Below, in pieces: positions 39,181 through 52,800 of a stretch of 64,000 bases of DNA (position 1 is the first letter of the stretch; each line of letters begins with the position of its first letter). The notes below the pieces were generated by a model, which was given only the letters and a program-made list of their open reading frames with translations, was not told where the DNA came from and made no database searches. The DNA comes from Orthonyx spaldingii (Eukaryota > Chordata > Aves > Passeriformes > Orthonychidae). A program made the translations under genes and the position numbers. The stretch is from the NCBI GenBank assembly GCA_013397795.1, contig VZTJ01004697.1:910649-974648 (forward strand), given 5' to 3'.

Positions 39181-39684
39181 AAGTAGTATGATTCTTTACT
39201 AAAACATGCGTAACTATTCTTTCTTTCCTTTTCTTTTTTTCATAAGAATGTGTGAGCTGCAGGTCATCTGTTTAGAGAAATCCCTTAAGTGATTTTTTTC
39301 TTTCTTCCTGAAGCATGGCACAGTTTGTTGTTTCTGTGACTGCTTGCACAGAGTACTCCACAGAGAAACAGCAGAATCCAGGGTTCCTTCACCAAATAGG
39401 AAATCAAAATATGGGACTTTATTTCCTAAGTTGAATTTTTCTAAAGCTTCAAGTAATAAGTTCACTACTGCTATATGAGCATATATATTCTTGCAAGAGG
39501 TTAGAGGGGTGCTGCTCCCCTCCTGTGCTTAGAACCTATGTGCCCAAAGGCTGAACACAGCTCTGAAATATCAGTTTATTCCACAGGTTTGAGTAGACTT
39601 GTAGTTAGTAAGTAAAGGGTTAATGAAGGAAGATGAAGTTGATTTGAACTGAAAAACATTGGTTCAGTTCCTAGGTTTAGCCCC

Positions 39685-39915
39685 AGATATTTTATGTGTG
39701 AGCACAGGAAGGACATTTAATCCCTCCATATCTCAGTTGCATATGTATAAAACAGGAATGAAAATCTGATCTTTGTCCCACCCCTTGTTTTTATCTCATA
39801 TCTTTAGATCATGCATTTTTCAGGGCAAGGATGTTTCTCTGTGTATGTGGACCTCAGACAAGGCTCCTGAAATGCTATTGGTGTGTAGTAGGAATAATAA
39901 TAATAACAACAACAA
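39685..39915 (+). mobile_element. Ancient CORE-SINE/MIR-like element
   Basis: ATCTCAGTTGCATATGTATAAAACAGGAATGA matches the decayed CTCAGTTTCC…TGTAAAATGGGGAT core. Then come TCATATCTTTAGATCATGC, CAGGGCAAGGATG, and an AATAATAATAATAAC tail, in the same order as the element at 22465. Confidence 0.65.
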
Positions 39916-41027
39916 ATGAAGTTCAAATTCTGACAGACAGCTCTGAACCATTACACATTCAGGAGAATGAAACACAGTCAAGCCCAAGACAGCAATTTTC
40001 ATCCGAGACCAAATTTAACAGTTTGGCAGGGTGACCAAATTTGATGTTATGTAAGCTGGGCTTTGCAACTTCAAACCCTGGGTTTATTTATGTTTTGGGG
40101 GGTTTTCCTTCCATTTCATATGATTTGGTCTGCAACTGGCACTGTTTTAGGGCTGGCTTGCTGTCGGTTCTACCCTGCTGCAAATGACGTTTGGAAATCT
40201 GAAAAGAAGGTTTCTTTAATTAACTGAAAACCAGAGCCCATAGTCTACTTGATATGAAAATAGACCAAATTATAGTGGTATTCATAGCCTGCTGGAATGG
40301 TTGGTTGTTTTGGAAAAAAGTTGTTTTTAAAGGAGGCTTGCCAAGAAACTGTTCTGTCAGGAAATGATAAATGGCAGTGTGGAGACTTGAGTGGCTTGTG
40401 CTGTATGTATGTGCCTTGGTAACTGCTGACTCAATCCTGTGTGCTCCTGATGGCTCCCGCATTCGCAGCAAGGGAATTTACGGTCCTGATTCACAAACTC
40501 ATTACTGTCCTGCAGTTCAGGACTTTTACACATGGCCTCAGGATTGTTTTATCTGAAAACAATGCAAACACACTTCTTTAAATTACACTTCAGATAACCT
40601 TTTGGTTTTCATTACTTTTACAGTGTAAGCTAGAAACCTTGCAGTTTCTTTTCCAAAACTATAGTTTGTGTGCATGTACCCTGCCAAGTTTGGTGTTTTC
40701 TGTTTAAGTTGGACTTTTTTCTTAATAGTATGTTTTCTATGAAGCTGTGAAGTTTTAAGAAATTTAAATAACAGAACAGTGAAGGCTTGGCGAGAATTTG
40801 CATGACAGGGTTGGGTTTTAAAAGTAAAAGAAAAGACTGTCTCTGTGCACTGAAGAAAGGTCTGCTTTACACAATGCACCATTTAGTCACAGGAGTCCTT
40901 TGCAGTGATATGTGTCATTTACTATATTCTGTTCCTGTAGGGGATATGTTGCGTGCAAGTGGACAGACCTTTGGAGTGTGCTCTTCAGAGTGCTAACTGT
41001 GATCCATCTTTTCAGGGCATTTATATT

Positions 41028-41105
41028 ACCTTAATCCCATTGACATCAATAAGTTTACTCCTCATTTACTCTGGAGTGAAAGAGAAGTGAACTGGGACCA
41101 TTGTA
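41028..41105. repeat. Ancient palindromic repeat fragment
   Basis: CCCATTGACATCAATAAG, then TTACTCCTCATTTACTCTGG and AGTGAAAGAGAAGTGAACTG resemble the CCCATTGACTTCAATGG…TTACACTGGAGTAA pattern of old amniote repeats. It is decayed and the family is unassigned. Confidence 0.4.
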
Positions 41106-43032
41106 TATTTAGGCGACATTGTTGCAAAACATGTCCCATTCCTGAGTCAGCGGAGGGAGAGAGAGAAGTTCATGCAGTACACAGAGCTCAAGACATTATT
41201 GTTTTTCTAACGTTGCCTAATGAATCTGACTGAAAAGAGTCGCACAAATGGTAGAAAAAAATTTGCATCTACATGACCACGAAAATTTATGCTGTGTGCT
41301 TGTAAAGATGAAGTACGGATTAAAGAGTTTGGAGATAATTTGATAGAAAATATATTGATTCATTGCCTTTAGCTTGAATGTTAGAGCTCCTAGGCACCTT
41401 AGGAAGAATTTGTGTATTTGGTCATTTGCATCCTTGAAAACCTTTTTTGCATTCACATAGGAGGCAGTTGTGAAAATGCCAAATACTTCAAGGATCCCTT
41501 CTCTGCCCTGGCTCCATTATTTTTTTGCCCTGGCTCCTGTTCTTTGCTGTTTCTGAACAAATTCTGCTCCTGATTCTCTTTTATTTACCCCGTCTATGGC
41601 ACTGGGCGGGAGAGCAGCTGCAACAACCTGGATGGAGAGCTCTGCCCACACCCTCAGTGCTCCTTGCCTTTGGTAGATGCTGTCACTTGTATACCGAGGA
41701 CAGCATGACACGTTGGGGTGTGTTTAATTGAAGGCAGCACCTACCTAAAGTAACCTTCTGCTCTGTGATTTCCAGTGACAAACCTGCTGACAGCTTTTAC
41801 GTGTAGTGATTAGAAGAGTAATGTGAAATGCAGATATCTCTGCCCCCTACAGCCACTTAGATGCTGCTTTTCACATGATATGCCATTGATTCTGCAAGTT
41901 TTGCATATTGAGTTAAGGGAAGTACCAGCACTGATTAGCATCAGTGTGAACAGGGACTCTCTGGGAAGAACTGAACATGACTTCATGGGGAGCTACATCA
42001 GTGAAAGAAATGAATGCTGACTTTGGCATTTGAGCTCCAGCATGACTTTAGGTGTATAAATAGCACATGCGAATCTGAAAGTGAATAAAATTAAAATATT
42101 TTACATTTCTCACATGCTTACAAGTTTTGCTGGGTCAGATATTGGTATACTGTGAGAGATGGGAAACAGTACTATTTACATGAAAGTCAGAAGAATCACA
42201 GAATCACTAAAAATAATGCTAAACATAAGATTTCAAGAACAGTTTTGATTACTCTCTTCATTTTCTCTATTCATTGCAATATTCTGTGTCCAGCAATGGG
42301 GTATCCCGGTCTTTCACCTTTAGAGACTTCAGAGTGTGAATCTGTTTCCAGGGTTGCCTAGTTTTGCAGCACTGGAATGACTGCTGCAGAAATATAATGA
42401 TGTCTGTCTCCTGGGGTGGCTGATTTAAAACCTTTGCCATGAGCAGTGACCCCTGAGTGAGTGAAGTGCGTAATTAGTACAGGTGTTCACTGTACTAACA
42501 AAAGCATTTGTAGGCCCAGGGACAGTCTGCAAAGATTGAGTTAATGTCGTTTTCCACACAGGGCAAGCTGCTTTGTCCAGCGGGGACATACAAGCCCTAA
42601 ATTAACTGTAGAATTATAAACAGACCATAATTACAATACATAAGGAGAGAAACCTCGTTTTGACCTCTTGTATTGTGCTTTCACTTGTATTGTGCAAAGC
42701 TACAGACCCTGTGTTTCACTTCTATCCAAATACATGGATCTTCTTCAGTGAAAAGCTCACCAGGAGTCGAGGGCACTCAGAGAGTAAGGGAAGTGGGGAG
42801 CATTTTGCAGCACTGCATTGCAAACAAGTTTGACAGCGCTTCCTCTGTGTGAAATATTCCTGTAGAAATGGCTCCCTGGTAAATGGCACTTATTTCTATT
42901 ACATTGGAGAAACGCTGTGATTTAAGCAAGCTTATGCTTTAGCCAGAAGCTTATTTTGCTATTGTATTAGATGCTCTGTTGTGCAGCAGCAGGGGAAAAA
43001 ACCACAAAGAATCAAGATAAAGTTATATTTGT

Positions 43033-43062
43033 GATGATGTGTCTGTGTGTCTGCACATCATC
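43033..43062. other. Perfect 9-bp inverted repeat (hairpin)
   Basis: GATGATGTG, a 12-nt loop, then CACATCATC. No downstream T tract or gene end is associated; function unknown. Confidence 0.85.
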
Positions 43063-43309
43063 TGCAGGCTGTGGATTTATTAGTTTTTAAGTCAGTAGAA
43101 TTGTTGTATAAATAATGCATATCAGAGCTGGTCACACGTGGTCTACTCACTTGCACATGTACACTGTGAGTTCTCCCTGAGCCAGAGAGGAGTAACTGCA
43201 ACCAGACTCTCTCTGTCCTCTCTTGAAAATCAGCTTTTAAAAGGCAGTGTCAGACACTTGTGTCATCATGACAGTCCATGTCCCTTCTAGAAAGATGCAC
43301 TGTGGTTAT

Positions 43310-43440
43310 TGTGGGGGTTTCAGGCAGTGTGGGTGCTGTTCCTGGCTCAGAAATTGTTTTCTGCAGAACCTGAGGAAAGTCATTTCACTTTCTGTTGTTT
43401 CCATTTCCTCAGCCAGGAGTACTGGGCATTTTGAGGCTTG
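43310..43440 (+). mobile_element. Possible degraded MIR-like SINE
   Basis: CTGAGGAAAGTCATTTCACTT followed by GTTTCCATTTCCTCAGCC loosely follows the MIR core order. Too degraded to be sure. Confidence 0.3.
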
Positions 43441-43564
43441 AGGTCAAAAATGAAAACAGAAGCACATGGTTATTTTTATAATTGTTGCTATTCCCACTGC
43501 TGTTCTGGATTTATCTTTAAACTTAGGGATAACTTGAGAAATTTATTTCTTGATGGCCTTGGTA

Positions 43565-43700
43565 TTGTTCAAGTCCAGGTTGGATGGGGTTCTGAGCAAC
43601 CTGGTCTAGTGGATGGTGTCCCTGCCCATGGAAGGGGTGTTGGAACTGAATGATATTTAGGGTCCCTTCCAACCCAAGACATTCTATGATTCCATGAAAA
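43565..43700 (+). mobile_element. CR1 LINE 3' end
   Basis: GGTTGGATGGGGTTCTGAGC, AACCTGGTCTAGTGGATGGT, GTCCCTGCCCATGG, GGGTCCCTTCCAACCCAAG and ATTCTATGATTCCATG are the canonical last ~130 bp of avian CR1. Confidence 0.95.
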
Positions 43701-46700
43701 TATAAATCAACAATTCAGGTTAAACAACAGCAACTTACACCTGAAAGGAGCTGTGATGCTTGAGACTGAAGTAAAGCCCTTTCGCATTTCAGAGCAGATG
43801 TGTCAGAGCTGAAGTTGTTAATCAAATCACATAAAGCCATCCATGAAAATGGATTGCAAAATCTTTATTAATTCTGATTGATGTTAACATTTTAATCTGT
43901 AAAGTCCTTAGTAGGTACTATGTGACAACTTTTTTTCAAAGGTTACATGATTAGGGGTGATTGAATTTCTCCAGAGTAGCTGATTACTCTCTCTATTGGA
44001 CTGGGGCAAAAATATTACTTAACAAAAGAGATTAGCAGAAAAAAGAAAATAAATTAATCCGTAGTTAACCTCTTTCACTCATTCAAGGAAAATATGCAAA
44101 GGGAAAATAGGGAATGCCTGCAGCTAAACCAGTTTGTGTGGTGATACCCAGATCTTCCACGTAAAGCATGGTCTGGCCCCTGTGAACACCAGTGATCAAT
44201 CTCCAGGGGGAGCAGGCTGCAGCTTGCTTCAGACACAGCATGCTGATCCTCTGGTATTCCCTTCCCGGAGTGCCACTGTCAATGAAGTCCTTCCTGGCAG
44301 ATGCCCAAGACAAACTTGGTCCCTCTGTGGAGGACCACAGTGAAAGTGGTGTCTCTCATGACTTGCAGCCACTGAAGATCCTGGAGCACTCTCTGGCTGT
44401 CTCAGACAGGTTTCAGTATCTTCCTTCTGCCACCGTGATATTCTCCCCTGCTTTCATTTGTATCACTGCTTTTTGTTCCTCTCTGTAAATGCTGAGGAGC
44501 ATTATGCTGTGCTGTGAAACAGATGCTGCCTCCCATCACTGAGAAGTTACATTTTGTTATGGATTTAACAGGAGTTAGTGCAGCCCTGGATGGCAGGGGC
44601 TTGATGGGACAGAGCCAGACACGTGTTCATGCTCCACCTTTGTGCAATGGATAACAGTTGTGGTAGGAGGTGGAAATGGAGAAGGGAAACGTCACAAAGC
44701 TTTATGTTCGAGACTGTCACCACCTCTGCCTGAAGAATCTTCCAGCATTTCATCATGTCTAGACTATATGTGCTGTGTGATCTTGTGTAGTGGCCTCCTC
44801 TATCATGATATAATATTACAAAGCCCAAAGCCCTTTTTAGTTTTGAACAGTAATGGTCGTCGTTATCTTCAGAATGAACAATTCAGGCTACTGCCTAAGA
44901 ACCAGAAGAATAGGAGGTGGATGCACATCTAACATCTGGAGCTGGGCAGATCATGTAGTCTTCAAGCTTGTCATAATGATTAATCAGCTAGGAAAGACTG
45001 TGAGTCTTTTGCTTCCACCACTGAGCAGTTGCTTATGCTGCCAAGAGATCCACTTTTGAGTCATGGCTTACTAGTCCAAACAAATGCCCAGCCTGGCTGT
45101 ATTCCTAGAAGAAGTTACTGACAAAGAAAAGCACTAAGGATTTTTTGTTATCTTTGTCATCCATTAAATTTTTCAAACATGTTATTTTATCAGAAACATT
45201 TGCTTACTTTTGAAGACAATATAGCTTAAAATGTTATGGAAAAGAGCCTTGATATTTTAACTGACTCAAAACCAGAGGGAAACCTGAAATGGGAGCAATT
45301 GGGAAAGTTAACCCATGCAGAACTTGTTACCAGTAGCAACCAAATGATCTGTCGCTTGGTTTTCGAAATGTATGAAGCTTCCAAAGTGTTGGGAAATTGG
45401 CTTAACACCATAAGGTTGTATTTAAGCAGTAGGAAGAAAAGGGAACAAATATGAGTCTTTAAAATCTAGTTTCTGAGACCTTGGTGTATACAGAAGACCT
45501 GTTTTCAAGGTTTCTTCTGCAATAGAGTTGGTCAGAAACTAACTCTGGAAATTGAAGCTGATATTCTTGCATAGCTGGTTGGCTTCAGAACTTGAAATTT
45601 AAAGAAAAATGTCTAAAACTACAAAATGCATAACAAAATAATCACTTCATTCCCCCCGAATTCAACTGGCAGAGCTGTTGAACTCCTGCAGGCATGGTAA
45701 TGACTTTGTATGACCCATGAAATTTGACTGAAAACCCTTCTTCATTAGCAGTTGGTTGCCTTTGTTGTAGTTTTGCTCCTGGTATCCATAAGATCTCCTA
45801 GTTTGCCTTTATGAATAATACCATGACAGCCAACAAGCGGTTTCTTTTCCTTGTAAACATGGGTTTCCACTGGTAAATATATTACATTCTAGTTCACTCG
45901 TTGGTTATTTGCTGCCTTGTGATTGATTGTATCTGCCTCCACTTTTTGAAACACTCAATAAATGAATGAAATGTGGGTTTGGGATGTCCAAGGTAAGTTG
46001 AGTTTAGAGGGTGCAAAGCACCTGCATCTTCTCTGGATTTCAGTGAGATTTGTTGGATGCTTAAATTTCTACAAAATTCAAGTGGTTTTATTTTTAGAGG
46101 ATGCTGAAGGAGTTGTTTCCAGGGGTATGATTTCAGCAGAATTGAATGTTGGTTGGAAAGGCTGGGGGAGTAGAGTGGGCTCACAGACTTTGTATCACCA
46201 CTGAATTTCACCTCTGATCTCTGTGCAGCCCCTGGCAATGAAAAGTGCCTTTGGAATTGTGTGTGGTTTTCTTTCGTTCCACTGAGCTTTCCCACTGAAA
46301 TTTTCTGTGTTGCATCTGTGTCTTTGTAAAGCTTAATGCAATGGCAAAACAAGAGGCCGCCTCCTTTCTGAGGAGCAGGCTCAAGCAAACAAGAACACAG
46401 CCTGGTTTTGTGTGTTCAAAATGGGTGCAAACTTGCCACCTTATTTATCACCAGGATTTCTAACCTTCAAATGCCATGGCCCATAAATGACTTCTCCATA
46501 ATAATATTTATCAAAGTATTTCTGGTCTAATTATTCATGCTGAGCTTGTTCTCTAAAAATTTCTCTTGAAAGAATCTTTTTAAAGATTTTTCTTTTGAAA
46601 ACAAATTCATGACCACATCAAACAGAGATTCATGTTGCCGTTAGTTTAATTACCAGCAGCCCTCAGGGAAAACTCACTTAAAACTCACTGTTGTTGTAAT

Positions 46701-48269
46701 TGCTTCTCTCCCCCACTCTTTTTCCCCTTCCACTTTTGATTGCTGCAGAAGTCATCGTATAGTTATTAATTTTTAAGCTCATTTTAGATACAAAGGAGTT
46801 TATGTCCTTTTTTGTCCCTACAGTAATTATCAAATTATAAATAATTAGTACATTATGGATACTAGAAAAGGAGCTGGCAAAAAGCCACTTTTTTGACAGA
46901 ACAATTGAAGTTATCTTGGTTTTTAACTTTTTAAGCAAAAAGGCAGATAGTGGTGTCCTTCCCCGTGCCATGCCATGAGATCAGATCCATAACCTGTGGA
47001 TCTATTCCAGCCGTAAGAGCCATTGCACCTCGCCTGGCTTTATTCCCTTTGAAAAGCAGCGTGGATGCCTCATTTGGGTGAAGTGCGAAACATAACATAA
47101 GAAGTGCTGACCTAACACGACATGATACATGGCAGATTTGCTTTAAAAAGAGCAGCAGTCTCAAATCTGTTTTGAATTAGAAAAAGTGTTTGAGGGAAAG
47201 AAAGGAAAAAGGGAACCATTTCGTAGCAGGCGTCTGAAAAATAACAGTTTGGAGGAAGGAGGAAAAATTGTCAGGCAAAACCTTACAGTTAAAGCTGAAA
47301 AATGTATTTCTAACACTGGGGATTATGAGTGTATATCTTATTCTTTGTTTTTTTAAAATAAAACCTTGGCAACTTGAGTGCATACTCTGATGGTCCAGAA
47401 TGAGAACAGCTACTCGATGGTGAAATTATCAGCAGTGCTCTGGCAAGAGGTTATTAGTCATAGTCCCAGTATCATATGAGAGCCAGAGCCAAGGATTCAA
47501 GAAGCAAAACATTCCCCTTTGGAGAGAGGTCAAGATTAGTCACTTTTGTTTTCTTTAATGGGGAGAGGGGGCAGTGGGGGTTGGGTTGATTTTGGGGGTT
47601 ATTTTGTTGTGGAGAAGAGTTTTGGACATATTTTTATGCCAGTTGGGTCTTGTACTCTTTGCTTTTTAACCCTGAAGTGTTGTAAATATGCCACTGTTCC
47701 ACACCGGGAACGGGAATCTACAGTTAGGGGAAAGCTGCTGTCTGACAGCCAAACTTCTGACAACGAAAATATGGAGTGACATTCAGAGGCTGTACTGCTG
47801 CAGTTAAGCCAGCAGAAAGGGTCCTCCAGAGGCAAGAACCATGGGGAGTTTTCTTCACATCTGTGGAACTGAAGCATCTGAAATACAAGTGCCTGTTAGC
47901 TAAACAGAGAGCCTTTCTTTCCTCTGCAGATAGGTACCGGGGTGCTCAACCAGAAGGACCCCACAGAAACATTTTGCTGAACAGGAATGTGATTGAGAAT
48001 GAGAAAGCAACCTGTTTTCCAACCTTCTGTCTTGATAATAAAAACCAGAAAAGCGCTGTAAAGTTTTCCTTGAGTTTGGAAGATGTGCCCAGGACAGGGA
48101 AAACATTTTTAAGGTTTTGTTAGAGCCACTCATCCAAGCTGACGTTAAGAATGCTTATTGTATCTGAAGGTGGGCCACTGACTGTACTGCCTCAGTTTCC
48201 CCCACATTGTGCTGGCAATAGCAGGACTTGTCGACTGTGCTTAGGTGCACCCAGGTGGTGGATGGACTA

Positions 48270-48360
48270 ATCATGGAATCATAGGATATGCTGAGTTGGA
48301 GGAGACCCACAAAGGTCATCAAAGTCCAACTCCTGGCCCTGCAGATGACCACCTTATTCT
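48270..48360 (-). mobile_element. CR1 LINE 3' end, minus sense
   Basis: ATCATGGAATCATAGGATATG, GAGTTGGAGGAGACCCACAA and CATCAAAGTCCAACTCCTGG are the reverse complement of a CR1 3' terminus. Truncated to about 90 bp. Confidence 0.85.
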
Positions 48361-49530
48361 GTTCTTATTCTAGAACTCTATTCAAACTATTGCACAAAGA
48401 TAAGAAGCTTTTTTTCCTGGTTTCTTTGATCAATATTTGACTATATTTCTTGTTATCTCAAGCCTGTCTCACATCCTCCATAAGGCTGGATTTCAATTTA
48501 AGCATAATTGGGGAAGCTGTTTGTGATTATGGTGCTGGGTGGATATCCAGCAATTTTTGCAGATGCATTAACTTCTAATACTTCTGGTATCATTGATTCA
48601 CTTGTAAAGAAAGATTCTCTCCCTTCTTGCCAACTCATGTCTTATTTTTAAACAGAGAGGGAGGAAAGTTGTGTCTGGTCAAAGAGATACTGTTTCCTGA
48701 AGGTGGGGCTATAGTTAATGAAGATAAGCTAGTTCTTGAAAATATCAGAGTATTCAGTTAATAGGATAGAATTTGATCATCTTTAGTAGTTTCTGATAAA
48801 AGTTATGTTTAGACAACACCCTCAACTTCACTTTCCTGGCTTCATGCAAGGAGAGACAAATATTTCAGGCTCCCTTGTTTATCTACTGGCACACTGTTAA
48901 CTTGGATGAAAGGGTTAAAAAAATAAATATCTGACCTCTGTAATATTTTAGAGAAAAAAATTGCTGTATCTTGGGGCAATGCTGGGCCAAAGACTGTAGA
49001 TTTTGGATGCTGTTCTAACTTGAAAATGTCCATGTGGTTTAATTCTTGTCTGATTTATCTAAAACAAGAGTCAACCACAAATTTTAATTGCTTGGCTATA
49101 GCCTTCTGGATGCCAGATAGATCTGCGAGCGTTGCACACATCTGGGCATGGACTGAATGCTGGGAGGCCAGCAGGACTGGCCTGGGAGCCTGGGGAGCAG
49201 TGAGCAAGCAGAGGGGCCTCGTGGCCCAAAACTACACTTAGAGCTGAAGAAAGGCTCTCAGGAAAAGCTGATTTCCAGCAGTTTGGGTGCTTTAAATAAG
49301 CCAAATATTTTTGCAAGTTGTTAATAACAGCAACAAAAGGGCTGAACCGAGACTACAGTTCTCTGCTCTCTCTTCTCAAGTGGCAGCTGTTTCCAGTCTC
49401 TGCTTCTGACCATCTCCTGCAGCCCCATCCATCATTGTCCTCATTTCTGTCTTAACCACTTGCATTTTAGGTCGTCCCTTTCCAACATTTTTACCCTCAA
49501 GCCTTTCTGAATCCCCTCCACTTCTAAAAG

Positions 49531-49782
49531 AATCATGGAATCATAGAATGGTCTGGGTTGGAAGGGACCTTAAAGATCATCCAGTTCCAACCCCCTGCCA
49601 TGGGGACACCTTCCACTAGACCAAGTTGCTCAGAGCCCCATCCACCCTGGCCTCAAACACTTCCAGAGATGAGGCATCCATAACTTCTCTGTGCAACTTG
49701 TTCCAGTGCCTCACCAGCCTCACAGCAAAGAATTTCTTCCTTATACCTAGCCTAAATTTCCCCTCTTCCACTTTGAACACAG
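49531..49782 (-). mobile_element. CR1 LINE 3' end, minus sense, abutting a poly(A) tract
   Basis: ATCATGGAATCATAGAATGG, CTGGGTTGGAAGGGACCTTA, CCCTGCCATGGGGACACC, TTCCACTAGACCAAGTTGCTC and TTGTTCCAGTGCCTCACC give a well-preserved reverse-complement CR1 3' end of about 250 bp. The element's 5'-truncated end meets 50 A directly. Confidence 0.95.

Positions 49783-49832
<50 letters not shown>
49783..49832 (+). repeat. A50 homopolymer
   Basis: Fifty uninterrupted A at the truncated (5') end of the adjacent CR1. It is the longest homopolymer in the window. Its length may be unreliable because of sequencing. Confidence 0.95.
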
Positions 49833-49834
<2 letters not shown>

Positions 49835-52800
49835 TTCTTCAAAGAAGTGCTGTACCTAAATCCTGCCACCTTTTGAGGTCTTGTACTCCCTGACAGCCCA
49901 TGATCAAATGCATTTCACTGTCCTGTAATATAATTCTCCCATTTGCCAGTATCCTATTAACCTCCTTGTTAGGAGAGGTTTGTATTCATCTTACCTTGCT
50001 TCTGTTAGTCAAGCAGCAAGTTATAGACAAATCATCTTATGAAGGTGACCTGTAAAAAACCAAACCAACTTGTTTGTAGCTTTTGGTTTCTACTTATGCC
50101 TCAAAATTTTTAAGATCCTAAAGGAATTGCTCTCTTACATAAGCACAACATCTGTTGTTGCCACTTGTTTCTTTGTAGGGAAAAGTGGCAGTATCATAGA
50201 AAAGACAGTTTTGATAAAATGCTGCTAATATTCTGTATGGTCTGCTGTATTTTAAATTGTATTGTTTATTCCATCACATATTACTGAGGTGACTTTTTCA
50301 TGCCAGTTTTTTTAGTTTTTGACCCATCAGAGCATGTCACTTACTACCATTGTTTTCAAATATAATTCAGGAGGGACACCTAATCTGAAAAATGATGTTA
50401 TAGTTGTAACCTACACTCTTCTAAGACTCATTAAAGAAATGGGGCTGAGTTAATAGTTAACCAGAGATGTCATATTTCCAGAAACTTTGAGGAAGCTTTT
50501 AGAAAAACATGCTTTTCTTTGAGAAAAAGAACATTTGGAAAAGAAAAATAATTCTCTGCAGTTTAGTTACTTGCTTATCAAAATTGCTTTCCCAATCCTA
50601 ATAGAAAGAATGAGTGCATAAATCAACTGTGTAATTTCTCCCATTTCCTATAGCTTGAGCATTTGCTACCCTAGATCTTGTGCTGCACAACCAGGAGAAA
50701 ATTCTTCAAACAAACAAAAATTACTTTAAAATGAGACAAGTATTATAGTCAGTAATCAAATGGCCACATGCTGGTGTTGCCAGTTTGTTTTAATTCCCAA
50801 AACATTTTTTTTTTACGTTGTGACAAAACTGAGTTTCTTTACAGTGTATTAGGAATTTACTGTACAAGTCAAGCCCTCTGTAATAGTTCACTGATGTCAA
50901 GATAACTTCTGGAGAATCAGAGCCAGCAACTGGTTTATAAGTCCTGGTTGTTGCTGAGCTCTGATCCTGACTCAACGACTCAGAATTTTCTCCCCAGGGT
51001 CATCACCCTCTGTTGAATGCACCAGCACCCTGATCAATGGTGAGTTCTCAGCAGCTGTTCAAGGGCTCTTACTATGAAAAATAAGTGGTTTTTTATGCTT
51101 TTGAGAAGTGTAAGATAAATATTCTACTATAAAAATACACAGCAAGATGAGAGCAGCAACAGTCTTCGTTTATTGAAAAAACAGAACAATTTTTAGTATC
51201 TCAGAGCAGAGATTGTCACTGATAGCTTTATGCAAGAGAGCTGATTTTAGAACTCAGGGTGTAGCAAGTGCCTTTCTTTCCAAAGATGCTTTTTGTCTGA
51301 AAATTATCTATTTTATTTGTCAGTTAAGACAGTGGTTACAGTATTCATGTAATATTTTCATTGACTAGAAAGAAACTTGTCCATGTAACCCTCAAAACCT
51401 GTAAGTTTTGTTCCTCAGAAGCTCAGCCCTCATCAGTTTTCTGAGCAGTGATCAACCTTATAATAGAGTGTTTTTTCACTGGCTTCACTTCTGCTATCCT
51501 TCTCCTGGACAGCACACACATACTTCCTTCTTTGGCCAGCTCTCAAGAGAAAGTACAGACAATCTGGAGAACAAATCTTCCTTCATGCAGATTACATTCT
51601 CATTTACACACCTCAGTGGTGGGAATATAACCTCCAGCAAAACTGCTGCCTCATCTCGGGCAACAAAATAAACACACCAAAGCCAAAAGTTCTGATAGGG
51701 GGGTTTGCAAGGATCTGGGATCTTGGGTATTGCAAATGGAAGGAAGGTACATCCCATGATTTTTGAAGAATCATGCACCTGAAGAAAGAAACATTCTTTA
51801 ATGATACTGAAATGGTTGGTCTCTCCTGCCACTGTTATAGAGAAATCTTCAAAATAAATCCTGTGGGAAGACTCCCATACCTATCCCTGAGTTCCTCTAG
51901 AAAGCCACTCCTAATATCATACCTGTTCCTGTCCACAGGCCCCTCCAAAATAAAGCATTAACTTTTAGAGATGTTGAGATACCAACATGTATAGGGACTT
52001 AGCAAGAAGAGGAGCCTGGGAAGCTGCTCTCTGAAGCTTCCGCAAATATTCTGAAGAACTTAAATAGGAAGAATCCTACCAAAGACAAATGTGATTTATA
52101 ACTACCTTTTCATCCAGAGCAGACTCACTGTTGTTAAGTACCACTGGATACTGATACATTCCTTGATAACATTGCCATGAACAGGTATCATAAGTTCTGG
52201 AATATTTTTTGCCTTTCATCTTCTCTCCAGCTGAGTCATTGGTGTGCCTGGAAGGATTTTGGTAGCAGAAAGGACTTTTCTGTGTGTTTTTATGAAAGAT
52301 AAAGCTAGCTTATTACTGAATGTGGTATTGAACAGCAGACACATTAGGGATTTGATACAACACAGAGAGATGCACAAAGAAAGCATCTTTTTTTTCCCCC
52401 TAGAAGTTTGCTACACTGCAGAGCAATAGGGTCCTCCTTGGTAACATAAATACATAAATACATGATAAATACATGAAGGTCTCCCCAGTCCTCTTTGGTT
52501 ATTTTGAAAAAAGTGCCTTAAAGAGTTAGTTCATTTTGAGATGAAAAGCTGCACCTCGGGAATGAATGCTACTTAAGTCATGGCAGCAGACTTAGGAGTT
52601 TAATGTTGTAAAAGCAGCTGAAATTTTCCTTTTATCACATTTTCATTCAGCCAAGTGTTGCTTGCATCCTGGTTTCCCTCTTCTGCTTTAGCAGCTTCAC
52701 TCTTGGCTTTCTTTACTGAGAACAAGGACAGCCCCCCTGAACCCACTGAGTGAGCAATGTGCTGATTAAAATTATCTTCATTAAGGACAAATAATCTGTT

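Larger units (their letters stand above)
39916..48269. other. Intronic sequence, no gene seen
   Basis: Apart from the small repeats listed separately, nothing can be assigned. The longest frame in the window (45894-46388, minus, 164 codons) is here. It has no recognisable domain and no splice or promoter support. Confidence 0.5.

Noticed and set aside
44113..44520. Coding-like stretch with overlapping frames on both strands
   Set aside because: Stops interrupt the frames and no known protein is recognisable; no A tail or splice sites support a gene or retrocopy.
45894..46388. Longest frame in the window (164 codons, minus strand)
   Set aside because: No recognisable domain, repeat or signal sequence. 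Composition looks like translated intron. One frame of this length in 64 kb across six frames is not surprising.
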